A stretch of DNA of 64,000 nt from Huaxiibacter chinensis. Lineage in GTDB: Bacteria; Pseudomonadota; Gammaproteobacteria; Enterobacterales; Enterobacteriaceae. Numbering within the stretch: position 1 is the first letter of the stretch; each line of letters starts with the position of its first letter. The stretch spans positions 992,001-1,056,000 of the forward strand of contig NZ_JAJVHF010000001.1 of assembly GCF_022171985.1 (NCBI RefSeq), read 5' to 3'. Below are positions 8,964-18,453 of this stretch, piece after piece. The notes under the pieces were generated by a model that saw nothing but the letters and a program-made list of their open reading frames with translations, was not told the DNA's origin and made no database searches. A program made the position numbers and the translations under genes.

Positions 8964-9731
8964 CAGCTGCGTCACCACCAGCTGGTGGCGGGCATTATAG
9001 AACTTCCGGTAGGTCAAATAGCAGGCGATGATGGTCGACAGGCTCGCCGTTGACAGCAGCATAAACGTCACCATTATTTGATATTTAATCGCTTTAACCG
9101 GATCGATACCGGCAAAGATCAGCCCGGACATCATACCCGGCAGGCTCACCAGCCCGACCGTTTTCGCTGAATCCACCGTCGGGATCAGCGACGAGCGAAT
9201 ACTTTCCCGAATCAGCCCCGCTGAGGCCGTTTTGGGCGTCGCGCCCAGACTGAGTTTTTCCTGAATCTGCTGCTGTTCGCTGCTGAAGCGCTGGCCAAGA
9301 TTGTTGTAACACAACCCCACCGCCACCATGGCATTCCCCGCGATCATCCCGGAAATGGGGATGACCTGCATCGGCGTAAATTCAATTGAGCCAGAAAAAA
9401 CCAGCACGGTCAGGGTAAGCGCTGTTCCGGTGGCAATTGCGATGAACGAAGAGACAAAGGCTTTATCAATATATTTACTGCGTTTCTGCGCGTTCCAGGC
9501 CGCGTTGAAGCAGATAAACAGGACCATTAATAACGTCAGTACCGCGTGATTAACGTTGAAGATGTATTTCAGCACATAGCCGACGATAATCAGCTGAATC
9601 ACCGCGCGGCAGATACTCCAGATAATGTCCTTTTCCAGCCCGAGTTTCTCGCGGTAGCTCACGAGGATCGCCACGAGCACCAGAATCATGGAGAAAGCCA
9701 GCGATTCATTCGTAATATTATGCTCACCCAT
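8949..9731 (-). CDS. fetB: Iron export permease FetB (YbbM)
   Basis: Inner-membrane permease of 260 residues in the UPF0014 family. With FetA it forms an ABC exporter that lowers cellular iron and improves oxidative-stress resistance in E. coli. About six or seven hydrophobic helices are visible. The conserved AGNAMVAVGLCYNNLGQR and GLVSLPGMMSGLI segments are family hallmarks. The start is ATG at 9731 (MGEHNIT), as in E. coli. It overlaps the fetA stop by eight bases, so translation is coupled. Confidence 0.94.
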   Translation of the reverse strand: MGEHNITNESLAFSMILVLVAILVSYREKLGLEKDIIWSICRAVIQLIIVGYVLKYIFNVNHAVLTLLMVLFICFNAAWNAQKRSKYIDKAFVSSFIAIATGTALTLTVLVFSGSIEFTPMQVIPISGMIAGNAMVAVGLCYNNLGQRFSSEQQQIQEKLSLGATPKTASAGLIRESIRSSLIPTVDSAKTVGLVSLPGMMSGLIFAGIDPVKAIKYQIMVTFMLLSTASLSTIIACYLTYRKFYNARHQLVVTQLKKAR

Positions 9732-10395
9732 GATACGTCTCCTGCCCTTCCCCGGGCTGCGGCTGAAGCAGAAGCACCTCATCCGCGTGTTTTATTTCAT
9801 CTGCGTCATGCGTGACCCACAGCACCGCCACATTGTGTTCTTTGGCATAGCGATGAATGATGTCATTCACATTTTGTTTATTGCGCTCATCCAGTGCGCT
9901 GGTCACCTCATCCAGCAGCAAGACGTCGGGCAAAAATTGCAGATAACGCATCAAGGACACCCGCTGTTTCTCACCGCCAGACAGTTCGGAAACGGACTTT
10001 GTCAGCGTATCAGGGGATAATCCGAAACGCTCCAGATCGGCGATAAAGGCCTCTGGCTCGGGGTTTTTATGTCGAATCTGCCAGGGAAAAATCAGGTTGT
10101 CGTAAACGGTATCCCCGAAGAGCGAAGGCGTTTGCACACACCAGGAAACCTGCTGTCGGTAGGCTTCCGGCGAGAGGGTGGCAATGTCTTTGCCTTTAAA
10201 TAAAATGCGTCCGTGCGTAGGGCTGAGCAGCGAGGCGATAATTTTAAGCAACGTACTTTTCCCGCAGCCTGACGGCCCGGTGATCAGCCTGAATTCCCCG
10301 GGCGAGACATTCATGCTGACGTGATTCAGGATGGTCTTCTCGCCCGCACGGTAGCCAACGTCGCTGATTTCCAAAATTAAGTTGTTGTCCTTCAT
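9724..10395 (-). CDS. fetA: Iron export ATP-binding protein FetA (YbbL)
   Basis: ABC ATPase of 223 residues. Walker A GPSGCGKST is at 40-48, the signature LSGGEKQRV is near 140, and Walker B LLLDEVTSALD is near 165, with the switch histidine in WVTHDADE. It is first in the fetAB operon and diverges from qmcA across a 134-base region. That gap holds the promoters of both genes, but no known regulator site was recognised there. Confidence 0.95.
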   Translation of the reverse strand: MKDNNLILEISDVGYRAGEKTILNHVSMNVSPGEFRLITGPSGCGKSTLLKIIASLLSPTHGRILFKGKDIATLSPEAYRQQVSWCVQTPSLFGDTVYDNLIFPWQIRHKNPEPEAFIADLERFGLSPDTLTKSVSELSGGEKQRVSLMRYLQFLPDVLLLDEVTSALDERNKQNVNDIIHRYAKEHNVAVLWVTHDADEIKHADEVLLLQPQPGEGQETYHG

Positions 10396-10529
10396 GGCAT
10401 TCCCTGTTTTATTCCGAAAACCCGTAGTAGTGTAACCGGACGAGTGATTCGCGCGCTATTTTCCCCTTATACTTAAGGTCAACACGCGACGACTTTTTTC
10501 GCTAAACGGACGAGTAAACAGGAGGTTTT

Positions 10530-11444
10530 ATGCTTATCGTGGTACCCATTCTTATCTTCGTTGTGCTTATTATTGTGGGAGCAGGCGTCAAGATTGTTCC
10601 GCAGGGCTATCAGTGGACGGTGGAGCGCTTTGGTCGCTATACCACTACCCTACAACCCGGCTTGAGCCTGGTGGTCCCCTTTATGGACCGCATTGGCCGC
10701 AAAATCAACATGATGGAACAGGTACTGGATATCCCTTCCCAGGAGGTGATCTCCAAGGATAATGCTAACGTCACGATTGATGCCGTCTGCTTCATTCAGG
10801 TGATCGACGCGCCAAAAGCCGCCTATGAGGTGAGCAACCTGGAGCTGGCGATTATTAATCTGACGATGACCAATATCCGTACCGTACTCGGCTCCATGGA
10901 GCTTGACGAGATGCTCTCTCAGCGCGACAGCATTAACACGCGTCTGCTTCACATTGTCGACCAGGCGACCAATCCGTGGGGGATCAAGGTTACGCGTATC
11001 GAAATTCGTGACGTGCGCCCACCGGCAGAGCTTATCTCGTCCATGAACGCGCAAATGAAAGCCGAGCGGACCAAGCGCGCCTACATCCTTGAAGCCGAAG
11101 GTATTCGCCAGGCCGAGATCCTGAAAGCTGAAGGGGACAAGCAATCGCAAATCCTGAAGGCCGAAGGCGAACGTCAGTCGGCATTCCTGGAGGCTGAAGC
11201 GCGTGAGCGTTCTGCTGAAGCGGAAGCCCGCGCCACGAAAATGGTCTCTGAGGCCATTGCCGCAGGGGATATTCAGGCCGTGAACTACTTCATTGCACAG
11301 AAATACACCGATGCCCTGCAGCAAATCGGTTCTGCCAATAACAGCAAAGTGGTGATGATGCCGCTGGACGCCAGCAGTCTGATGGGATCTATCGCGGGTA
11401 TTGCAGAGCTGGTGAAAGACAGCGGAAACGAGCTTAAAAAATGA
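10530..11444 (+). CDS. qmcA: SPFH-domain membrane protein QmcA (YbbK)
   Basis: Stomatin/prohibitin-like protein of 304 residues, anchored by an N-terminal helix (about 3-22). The SPFH domain spans about 25-190. A charged alpha-helical region with repeated ILKAEG and EAEAR units (about 185-240) drives oligomer formation. QmcA is a suppressor of ftsH htpX growth defects and an FtsH-related cage protein in E. coli. A strong ribosome site AGGAGG lies six bases before the ATG. It overlaps ybbJ by four bases. Confidence 0.96.
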   Translation: MLIVVPILIFVVLIIVGAGVKIVPQGYQWTVERFGRYTTTLQPGLSLVVPFMDRIGRKINMMEQVLDIPSQEVISKDNANVTIDAVCFIQVIDAPKAAYEVSNLELAIINLTMTNIRTVLGSMELDEMLSQRDSINTRLLHIVDQATNPWGIKVTRIEIRDVRPPAELISSMNAQMKAERTKRAYILEAEGIRQAEILKAEGDKQSQILKAEGERQSAFLEAEARERSAEAEARATKMVSEAIAAGDIQAVNYFIAQKYTDALQQIGSANNSKVVMMPLDASSLMGSIAGIAELVKDSGNELKK

Positions 11445-11893
11445 TTGAGACGATTGCTGCACATCCTCATGTGTTCTGGCTCAGCCTTGGTGGGTTGCTG
11501 CTGGCGGCCGAGATGTTGGGCGGCAACGGCTACCTGCTCTGGAGCGGCGTGGCGGCGGTGGTCACCGGGCTGCTCGTCTGGTTGCTGCCCTTTGGCTGGG
11601 AGTGGCAAGGCGTGCTGTTTGCCGCTCTGACGCTGATTGCAGCCTGGCTGTGGTGGCGCTGGCTTTCACGTCAGGTGCGCGCGCAAAAACCGGTGGACGC
11701 AGCGCTTAACCAGCGAGGCGTACAGCTCATTGGTAAACGCTTCATCCTGGACACCACCCTGGTGAACGGTCGTGGACATGTTCAGGTCGGGGACAGTTCC
11801 TGGCCCGTCGTGTCCGAGGATGACCTGATTGCGGGTACGCGCATTGAGGTTATCGCGGTCGAAGGGATTACGCTTCGGGTCAAAGCCTGCTAA
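11441..11893 (+). CDS. ybbJ: NfeD-like membrane protein YbbJ
   Basis: Small inner-membrane protein of 150 residues, always paired with QmcA. Two or three hydrophobic helices occupy about 10-75, and an OB-fold NfeD C-terminal domain follows (about 85-150, with [14 protein letters not shown]). The ATG is inside the qmcA stop (ATGA), which indicates translational coupling. Its stop overlaps that of cueR, which converges on it, by four bases. Confidence 0.93.
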   Translation: MIETIAAHPHVFWLSLGGLLLAAEMLGGNGYLLWSGVAAVVTGLLVWLLPFGWEWQGVLFAALTLIAAWLWWRWLSRQVRAQKPVDAALNQRGVQLIGKRFILDTTLVNGRGHVQVGDSSWPVVSEDDLIAGTRIEVIAVEGITLRVKAC

Positions 11894-12300
11894 GCGCGGC
11901 TTTTGCGGTGGCAGCAGCCAGAAAGGTTGTCCATGATGGGACAATCGGCACTGTCATCGCCAGGGCAGGATTCCGCCAGCGTCAAGAGCTGATCCCGCAT
12001 CGACTGGAGTTCAACGATATGGCGTTCTATCTCGTCCACCTTTTCCAGCGTGCGTTTTTTAACGTCAGCGCTATGACGCTCAGGATCGTTAAACAAATTG
12101 ACCAGTTCGCCGCACTCTTCCAGGTTAAAGCCAACCTGCCTTGCCTGACGCAATAACGTCAGTTCATCAATATGCCGCGCGGAATAACTGCGATAGCCGT
12201 TCTCACTGCGCAATGGCGGCGTGACCAGCCCTTTCTCTTCGTAAAAACGAATGGCTTTGCTGGTTAAACCGGTTTTCTTTGCCACATCGCTAATATTCAT
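11890..12300 (-). CDS. cueR: Copper-responsive MerR-family regulator CueR
   Basis: Transcription activator of copA, 136 residues. It has a MerR helix-turn-helix at 1-40 ([19 protein letters not shown]), a dimerisation helix, and the Cu(I)-binding pair Cys112 and Cys120 in [11 protein letters not shown]. In E. coli it also controls cueO, which is not in this window. The start is the ATG at 12300, matching MNISDVAK of E. coli. It diverges directly from copA; the glsA-ybaT genes that separate them in E. coli are absent. Confidence 0.97.
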   Translation of the reverse strand: MNISDVAKKTGLTSKAIRFYEEKGLVTPPLRSENGYRSYSARHIDELTLLRQARQVGFNLEECGELVNLFNDPERHSADVKKRTLEKVDEIERHIVELQSMRDQLLTLAESCPGDDSADCPIMDNLSGCCHRKSRA

Positions 12301-12455
12301 TTTTGCTCCTGCACGTTGGCTCACCTGCCCCTGCTTATTGTAAGCCCTTCAGGTCAAGAACCAACCTTCATTACATTCATATACAACGGGGTCTGCTCTG
12401 CGCCCAGGATCGTCGCGTCCTGGAATTTACCCGCAAGAGACTTTTTCATTACGCC

Positions 12456-12486
12456 TTGACCTTCCAGTTACGGGAAGGTTTAAGCT
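12456..12486 (+). promoter_or_regulatory. CueR-controlled copA promoter
   Basis: The -35 TTGACC (12456-12461) and -10 TAAGCT (12481-12486) are 19 bases apart, the over-long spacing typical of MerR-family promoters. Between them lies the dyad ACCTTCC-N7-GGAAGGT (12459-12479), which is the CueR box. Confidence 0.9.
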
Positions 12487-12526
12487 TATAAGCGTAGGTT
12501 AACTTATGAAACAAAGGAGCCTGAAT

Positions 12527-15025
12527 ATGTCTCAAACTATCGACCTGACCCTGGACGGTTTGACCTGCGGTCATTGCGTCAAACGGGTGAAAGAGAGTCT
12601 GGAACAACGACCAGATGTTGAGCAAGCTGACGTCACCCTCGATCATGCCGTTGTGCTGGGCAGTGCCAGCGCGGATACGCTTATCGAAACCATTAAACAA
12701 GCCGGATACGGGGCGGAGCTAAGCCACCCAAAGGCTGACCCGCTGACAGCGTCAACAACCCCGTCGGAAGCACTGACAGCGGCAACTCCTGAGCTTCCGG
12801 CAGCCAGTGACCTGGATGACAGCCAACAGCTGTTAATCAACGGCATGAGCTGCGCCAGCTGCGTCTCCCGCGTACAACAGGCTTTGCAGGCTGTACCGGG
12901 CGTCTCACAGGCACGGGTGAACCTGGCGGAACGCACGGCCCTGGTCATGGGCAGTGCGTCCGCCGCAAATTTAGTTCAGGCCGTCGAAAAAGCAGGCTAT
13001 GGCGCTGAAGCCATAGAAGACGATCTCGAACGGCGTGAACGTCAGCAAGAAACCGCTATCGCCACCATGAAACGCTTCCGCTGGCAGGCCATCGTTGCGC
13101 TGCTGGTCGGGATCCCGGTGATGGTCTGGGGCATGATCGGTGACAACATGATGGTCACCGGGGACAACCGCACCCTGTGGCTGGGTATCGGTATCCTTAC
13201 CCTTGCGGTCATGGTTTTTGCCGGTGGCCATTTTTATACCAGCGCCTGGAAGAGCCTGAAAAATCGCACGGCGACCATGGATACGCTGGTTGCGCTGGGT
13301 ACCGGTGCGGCATGGCTCTACTCGATGAGCGTGAACGTCTGGCCGCAGTGGTTCCCGATGGAAGCGCGTCATCTCTACTATGAAGCTAGCGCGATGATCA
13401 TCGGCCTGATTAACCTGGGCCATATGCTTGAAGCGCGCGCGCGGCAGCGCTCGTCCAAAGCGCTGGAACGTTTACTGGATCTGACTCCGCCGACTGCCCG
13501 GGTCGTCACTGACAACGGTGAAAAATCCCTTCCCCTCGCCGAGGTGCAGGCCGGTATGACGCTGCGTTTAACCACGGGCGATCGGGTTCCGGTCGACGGG
13601 GAAATTACCCAGGGCGAAGCCTGGCTCGATGAAGCGATGCTGACGGGGGAACCTGTGCCACAGCAAAAATCGGCAGGTGATGCGGTGCATGCCGGGACGG
13701 TGGTCCAGGACGGTAGCGTCTTATTCCGCGCCAGCGCCGTGGGGAGTCATACCACGCTGTCACGCATTATTCGCATGGTGCGTCAGGCCCAAAGCAGCAA
13801 GCCAGAAATTGGCAAGCTTGCCGATCGGATCTCCGCCGTTTTTGTCCCTGTAGTGGTGGGGATCGCGCTGTTTAGCGCCGCCATCTGGTACTTCTTTGGT
13901 CCGGCACCGCAGATTGTTTACACCCTGGTGATTGCCACCACGGTGCTGATCATCGCCTGCCCATGTGCGCTGGGTCTGGCGACGCCGATGTCGATTATCT
14001 CCGGCGTCGGACGTGCGGCGGAATTCGGTGCTCTGGTGCGTGATGCCGATGCCCTGCAACGTGCCAGCACGCTGGACACCCTTGTCTTTGATAAAACCGG
14101 CACGCTGACCGAAGGCAAGCCGCAGGTTGTGGCGATTCACACGAACGGTCTTTCACAGGAAGAGGCGTTGCGTCTTGCGGCTGCACTTGAACAAGGCTCC
14201 AGCCACCCGCTGGCCCACGCTATTCTTGAGAAAGCCGGAACGACCGATCTGCCGCAGATACAAAACTTCCGCACCCTGCGCGGGTTAGGCGTCAGCGGTG
14301 ATGCTGGCGGACGTCAGGTTCTGCTCGGCAACCTTGCCTTGCTGAATGAACATCACGTCGACACCTCCTCGCTCGATGACGAAGTGAACGCTCAGGCCTC
14401 CCGGGGCGCTACGCCGGTCTTAATGGCCGTCGACGGCAAAGCGGAGGCGGTTTTCGCTATCCGTGACCCGCTGCGTCAGGATAGCGTGGCGGCACTTAAG
14501 CGTCTGCATCAGGCGGGGTATCGTCTGGTGATGCTGACCGGGGATAACCCGACGACCGCGCATGCTATTGCCCGCGAGGCGGGCATTGACGAGGTGATCG
14601 CGGGCGTACTGCCTGACGGTAAGGCTGATGCGATCAAAAAACTGCAGTCTGAAGGACGTCAGGTGGCGATGATCGGCGACGGGATTAACGATGCCCCTGC
14701 CCTGGCTCAGGCCGATGTGGGTATTGCCATGGGCGGCGGGAGCGATGTCGCTATTGAAACTGCCGCGATTACCCTGATGCGTCACAGCTTGATGGGCGTC
14801 GCCGACGCGCTGGCGATCTCAAAAGCCACGTTGCGCAACATGAAGCAGAACTTGCTGGGCGCCTTTGTTTATAACGCGCTGGGGATACCCATTGCCGCCG
14901 GGATCCTGTGGCCGCTTACCGGAACATTACTGAACCCGGTCGTCGCAGGTGCGGCGATGGCGCTGTCGTCTATCACCGTGGTCAGTAACGCCAACCGACT
15001 GTTGCGCTTTACACCGAAAGATTGA
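12527..15025 (+). CDS. copA: Copper-exporting P1B-type ATPase CopA
   Basis: Cu(I) efflux pump of the inner membrane, 832 residues (E. coli 834). It has two N-terminal metal-binding domains, CGHC at 14-17 and CASC at 109-112. Eight membrane helices follow, with the transport-site CPC in [13 protein letters not shown] near residue 478. The phosphorylated aspartate is in DKTGTLTEG near 521, and [10 protein letters not shown] is near 710. The start at ATG 12527 matches E. coli and has AGGAG upstream. A conserved slippery site at codons 68-69 gives a short chaperone form. It is activated by CueR. Confidence 0.98.
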   Translation: MSQTIDLTLDGLTCGHCVKRVKESLEQRPDVEQADVTLDHAVVLGSASADTLIETIKQAGYGAELSHPKADPLTASTTPSEALTAATPELPAASDLDDSQQLLINGMSCASCVSRVQQALQAVPGVSQARVNLAERTALVMGSASAANLVQAVEKAGYGAEAIEDDLERRERQQETAIATMKRFRWQAIVALLVGIPVMVWGMIGDNMMVTGDNRTLWLGIGILTLAVMVFAGGHFYTSAWKSLKNRTATMDTLVALGTGAAWLYSMSVNVWPQWFPMEARHLYYEASAMIIGLINLGHMLEARARQRSSKALERLLDLTPPTARVVTDNGEKSLPLAEVQAGMTLRLTTGDRVPVDGEITQGEAWLDEAMLTGEPVPQQKSAGDAVHAGTVVQDGSVLFRASAVGSHTTLSRIIRMVRQAQSSKPEIGKLADRISAVFVPVVVGIALFSAAIWYFFGPAPQIVYTLVIATTVLIIACPCALGLATPMSIISGVGRAAEFGALVRDADALQRASTLDTLVFDKTGTLTEGKPQVVAIHTNGLSQEEALRLAAALEQGSSHPLAHAILEKAGTTDLPQIQNFRTLRGLGVSGDAGGRQVLLGNLALLNEHHVDTSSLDDEVNAQASRGATPVLMAVDGKAEAVFAIRDPLRQDSVAALKRLHQAGYRLVMLTGDNPTTAHAIAREAGIDEVIAGVLPDGKADAIKKLQSEGRQVAMIGDGINDAPALAQADVGIAMGGGSDVAIETAAITLMRHSLMGVADALAISKATLRNMKQNLLGAFVYNALGIPIAAGILWPLTGTLLNPVVAGAAMALSSITVVSNANRLLRFTPKD
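12727..12738 (+). other. Programmed -1 frameshift site in copA giving a CopZ-like chaperone
   Basis: The heptamer CCCAAAG (12727-12733) lies across codons 67-69. Slippage by one base reads GGC then TGA (12736-12738), giving a 70-residue product that ends in HPKG and holds only the first metal-binding domain. E. coli uses the same heptamer and stop arrangement to make its CopA(Z) copper chaperone. Conservation of both the heptamer and the immediate stop is direct; use in this organism is inferred. Confidence 0.8.
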
Positions 15026-15075
15026 ACCTGAGACGCCTACGCGCTAGCATGATCCTTTCGATTGTGGGAGCGCGT

Positions 15076-15870
15076 ATGAGTCTGTTTCAGCAAATAAAAG
15101 CCCGTTTACGCGTCCTTTTCCCCCGCCGATACGCCTGGCCTGCCGTGGATATTCTCTTGTCTGGCGGCCAGCATTTGCATCTGGTGGGAAGCATTCACAT
15201 GGGGACGCGGGATATGTCGCCGTTACCCTCGGGGCTGTTAAAACAGCTCTCGCGTGCCGACGCTCTGGTCGTCGAAGCGGATATTTCAGGTCACGACTCC
15301 CCCTTTGCCGATCTGGCGATCCCCCCTCCGCTCAACGAACGTCTCACTGAATCGCAGCTGGCGGAACTGGAGCGCGTTGCGCAAGAGGTCGGGCTGTCGC
15401 TTGCCATGCTCGACACCCAGCCATTGTGGCAAATCGCCATGGTCCTTCAGGCAACGCAGGCGCAGCGTCTGGGGTTACGCGGGGATTACGGCATCGATTT
15501 CCAGCTGTTAACGCTCGCCAAATCACGCCAGTTGCCCGTCATTGAACTGGAAGGCGCAGAGAGCCAGGTGGCCCTGTTACGCCAGCTTCCTGAAGATGGT
15601 TTACTGTTGCTCGATGACACCCTGACCCACTGGCACACCAATGCCCGCCTGTTGCAAACCATGATCAGCTGGTGGCTGGATGCTCCGCCCTCAGACACGC
15701 AGCTGGCATTGCCCTCCACCTTTAGCGAAAGCTTATACGATGTGCTGATGCATGAGCGAAATCAGGCATGGCGGACGCGGCTGCAGGCGCTGCCTGCGGG
15801 GCGTTATGTGGTGGCGGTTGGCGCGCTGCATTTATACGGTGAAGGCAATTTACCGTCGTTGCTGAAATAA
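15076..15870 (+). CDS. ybaP: TraB/GumN family protein YbaP
   Basis: Protein of 264 residues in the TraB/PrgY/GumN family, of uncertain function (possibly protease-like). Family motifs are GSIHMGT near residue 40 and VVAVGALHLYGEGN at the C-terminus. No clear signal peptide is visible. The ATG at 15076 follows GGGAG and gives exactly the E. coli length. Its stop codon lies within the T-tract of the chiX terminator on the other strand. ybaQ, which lies near it in E. coli, is missing. Confidence 0.93.
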   Translation: MSLFQQIKARLRVLFPRRYAWPAVDILLSGGQHLHLVGSIHMGTRDMSPLPSGLLKQLSRADALVVEADISGHDSPFADLAIPPPLNERLTESQLAELERVAQEVGLSLAMLDTQPLWQIAMVLQATQAQRLGLRGDYGIDFQLLTLAKSRQLPVIELEGAESQVALLRQLPEDGLLLLDDTLTHWHTNARLLQTMISWWLDAPPSDTQLALPSTFSESLYDVLMHERNQAWRTRLQALPAGRYVVAVGALHLYGEGNLPSLLK

Positions 15871-15948
15871 AAAAATGGCCAATATTTCTATTGGCCCGTC
15901 AAAGAGGAATTTCATCGTTATTATTATGCCGGGGGAGACCCCCGGTTG
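15869..15948 (-). ncRNA. chiX: Small RNA ChiX (MicM/SroB)
   Basis: Hfq-dependent antisense regulator that silences the chitoporin gene chiP and related targets. The minus strand carries the highly conserved seed and linker GATGAAATTCCTCTTTGACG. The terminator stem GGCCAAT...ATTGGCC ends in a seven-base T run at 15869-15875, as in E. coli. The 5' hairpin CCGGGGG-TCT-CCCCCGG differs from E. coli in sequence but keeps the fold, followed by CATAATAATAA. Its place between ybaP and ybaK is also conserved. The 5' end is estimated from the promoter. Confidence 0.93.
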
Positions 15949-15952
15949 AGCG

Positions 15953-15982
15953 ATTGTCGCTCAAAGTAACCATCACTGCCAA
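15953..15982 (-). promoter_or_regulatory. Probable sigma-70 promoter of chiX
   Basis: Read on the minus strand: -35 TTGGCA (15977-15982), 18-base spacer, -10 GACAAT (15953-15958). This puts the transcript start close to 15947. Confidence 0.6.
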
Positions 15983-16044
15983 CACTATTGCGCAAGATGG
16001 TGCTATTTTTTAGACCAATGTCAGGCGTATGCTTTACGTATTGA

Positions 16045-16548
<504 letters not shown>

Positions 16549-16555
16549 CGTCTAT

Positions 16556-16631
16556 GCCCGGCGGCGCTGCGCGTACCGGGCCTGCGATACCCTTTTATGC
16601 CGGATAAGGCATCCCCCTACCCGGCATAAAA
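16556..16631. repeat. Pair of REP palindromes (BIME) between ybaK and ushA
   Basis: The first palindrome, 16556-16581, starts GCCCGGCGGCGC and ends GTACCGGGC. The second, 16593-16631, has an eleven-base stem TTTTATGCCGG/CCGGCATAAAA with GATAAGGC at its core. Pairs like this at convergent 3' ends protect mRNA from exonucleases. Confidence 0.75.
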
Positions 16632-16638
16632 AACCGCA

Positions 16639-18291
16639 CTACTGCCAGTTCACCTCACCTTTCGGCTCATAGGCGTTCACGTCGATCGGTGAGTTTTGCT
16701 GGATAAACTGCTTCAGTACTTCCGCATCGATAAAGCCGGTGTTTACGTAGCCGGGTTTGTTATCGAGATGCGGATAACCATCACCGCCGGTGGCATTAAA
16801 GCTGAGCGTTGCCAGGCGGTAGGTTTTACCCGGATCGACCGGCTCACCTTTGATTTTGAGATCATTCAGTTTGCCGTCTTTCGCCGTGAAACTGACATTG
16901 GCGAATTGTGGGTAGGCGCCCGAATCCGGCTTCATTTGCGCCACGGCGGTCAGGTAGTCGATCACCTCTTTACCGCTCATGTCCGCATAGACCACCACAT
17001 TGCCAAACGGCTGCACTTTCAGGACGTCTTTATAGGTGATGTCTCCGCCGTCGATAGAATCGCGGATCCCACCGCCGCTCATGACGCCAAAGTCAGCACT
17101 GGTACGTGCCATTTGTGCCGCCAGAAGCAGGTGCCCCATATTGGTTTGCACAAAACGAACCTTACTGCGATCCCCTTCCAGACGACCGTTGAGCGTGCCA
17201 ATTTTCACATCCAGCTGTGCCTTACCTTTGTTCTGGAACGGCGTCAGCAATGAGAGCATCTGGGCGCTTTCAGGGATTTCTGGGGTGTAAAGTACGCGCT
17301 CACTTTTACCGTCGTCATAGGTGACTTTCTTTTTCAGATTCACCGGAATCAGCTGGTAGTGGACCAGCTTCATCTCACCGTTACGGAATTCAAAATCAGC
17401 ACGCCCGACATATTTCCCCCACTCATGCGCCTGCACTATCCAGATACCGTTCTGACGATCCGGTGCGCACGGCGTGCCAGGGACATAGTCCGTCTGTTTT
17501 TTATTTTCAGAAGCCATGCAGACCGGGTCCTGTGAGTGACCACCCACAATCATCGCCAGCGAACCTTCCGGAAGAGTGCGCGCCATCTCGACATCACCGG
17601 GCGCATTAGAGCCGTGGTCGCCATTATCGTAATGCCCCATGTGGGTTGCTGCGATGATGACGTCAGGTTTTTCGTTCTGATTCAGTTCCTGAATAACCAG
17701 CTTCGCTTCATCAGCCGGTTTACGGAATTCAATATCGGTAAAATACTCCGGGTTACCGATTTTCGCTGTATCATCCGTCGTTAATCCGATAACCGCGATG
17801 TTCAGCCCCTGACGTTTGAATAATGCCCAGGGTTTGAATAAACGCTCGCCGGTGCTTTTTTGATAAATATTGGCGGAGAGGAGCGGGAATTTAGCCCATT
17901 TTTCCTGTTGGCGGAGCACGGACAAAGGATTATCAAACTCGTGGTTACCCACAGCCATCGCATCATAGCCAATTAAATTCATGCCACGGAAATCCGGCTC
18001 GGCATCCTGTAAATCGGATTCCGGCACGCCGGTATTGATATCGCCGCCGGAGAGCAACAGCACGCTGCCACCTGCAGCCGCCACCTCTTTACGAATACCG
18101 TCTACCAGCGTCTTTTGTGCCGCCAGACCATATTCGCCATATTCACTGCGCCAGAAATGACCGTGATGATCGTTGGTATGAAGGATGGTGATTTTATAGG
18201 TTTTATCTTTTTCATAAGCCTGAGCCGGCAGGCTTGCCAGACTCCAGGCGGCGATCAGCGCCAGCGCAACGCCGCGTTTCATTAACTTCAT
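16639..18291 (-). CDS. ushA: Periplasmic 5'-nucleotidase / UDP-sugar hydrolase
   Basis: Secreted bifunctional enzyme of 550 residues that degrades nucleotides and UDP-glucose in the periplasm for nucleoside salvage. The signal peptide ends SLPAQA before YEKD at about residue 25. Dinuclear metal motifs are TNDHHGH, GGDINTG, GNHEFD and GGHSQD. The two cysteines in DPVCMAS and GTPCAPD form the E. coli disulfide. The C-terminal substrate domain includes NTNMG and SGGGIRDS. The start at 18291 gives the E. coli length; the upstream in-frame extension is not homologous. Confidence 0.97.
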   Translation of the reverse strand: MKLMKRGVALALIAAWSLASLPAQAYEKDKTYKITILHTNDHHGHFWRSEYGEYGLAAQKTLVDGIRKEVAAAGGSVLLLSGGDINTGVPESDLQDAEPDFRGMNLIGYDAMAVGNHEFDNPLSVLRQQEKWAKFPLLSANIYQKSTGERLFKPWALFKRQGLNIAVIGLTTDDTAKIGNPEYFTDIEFRKPADEAKLVIQELNQNEKPDVIIAATHMGHYDNGDHGSNAPGDVEMARTLPEGSLAMIVGGHSQDPVCMASENKKQTDYVPGTPCAPDRQNGIWIVQAHEWGKYVGRADFEFRNGEMKLVHYQLIPVNLKKKVTYDDGKSERVLYTPEIPESAQMLSLLTPFQNKGKAQLDVKIGTLNGRLEGDRSKVRFVQTNMGHLLLAAQMARTSADFGVMSGGGIRDSIDGGDITYKDVLKVQPFGNVVVYADMSGKEVIDYLTAVAQMKPDSGAYPQFANVSFTAKDGKLNDLKIKGEPVDPGKTYRLATLSFNATGGDGYPHLDNKPGYVNTGFIDAEVLKQFIQQNSPIDVNAYEPKGEVNWQ

Positions 18292-18453
18292 CTCTCTCTC
18301 CCTGACCCGTAGACAAACGCAAAAATTACAATGAGTCACAAGAATAGACAAATAAGTTTTCAGAATTGCGACTTTCTTCAAAACTCGCAGACAGGTATGT
18401 TAGTCCGATAATAATGACGTCCTGTCAGTTTCTTCATAAAACACGTGGTATTT

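Noticed and set aside
16596..16628. Simple terminator for ybaK or ushA
   Set aside because: The stem is flanked by T on the left and A on the right of the plus strand, so the tracts extend the stem and leave no free T tail on either strand; it reads better as a REP element.
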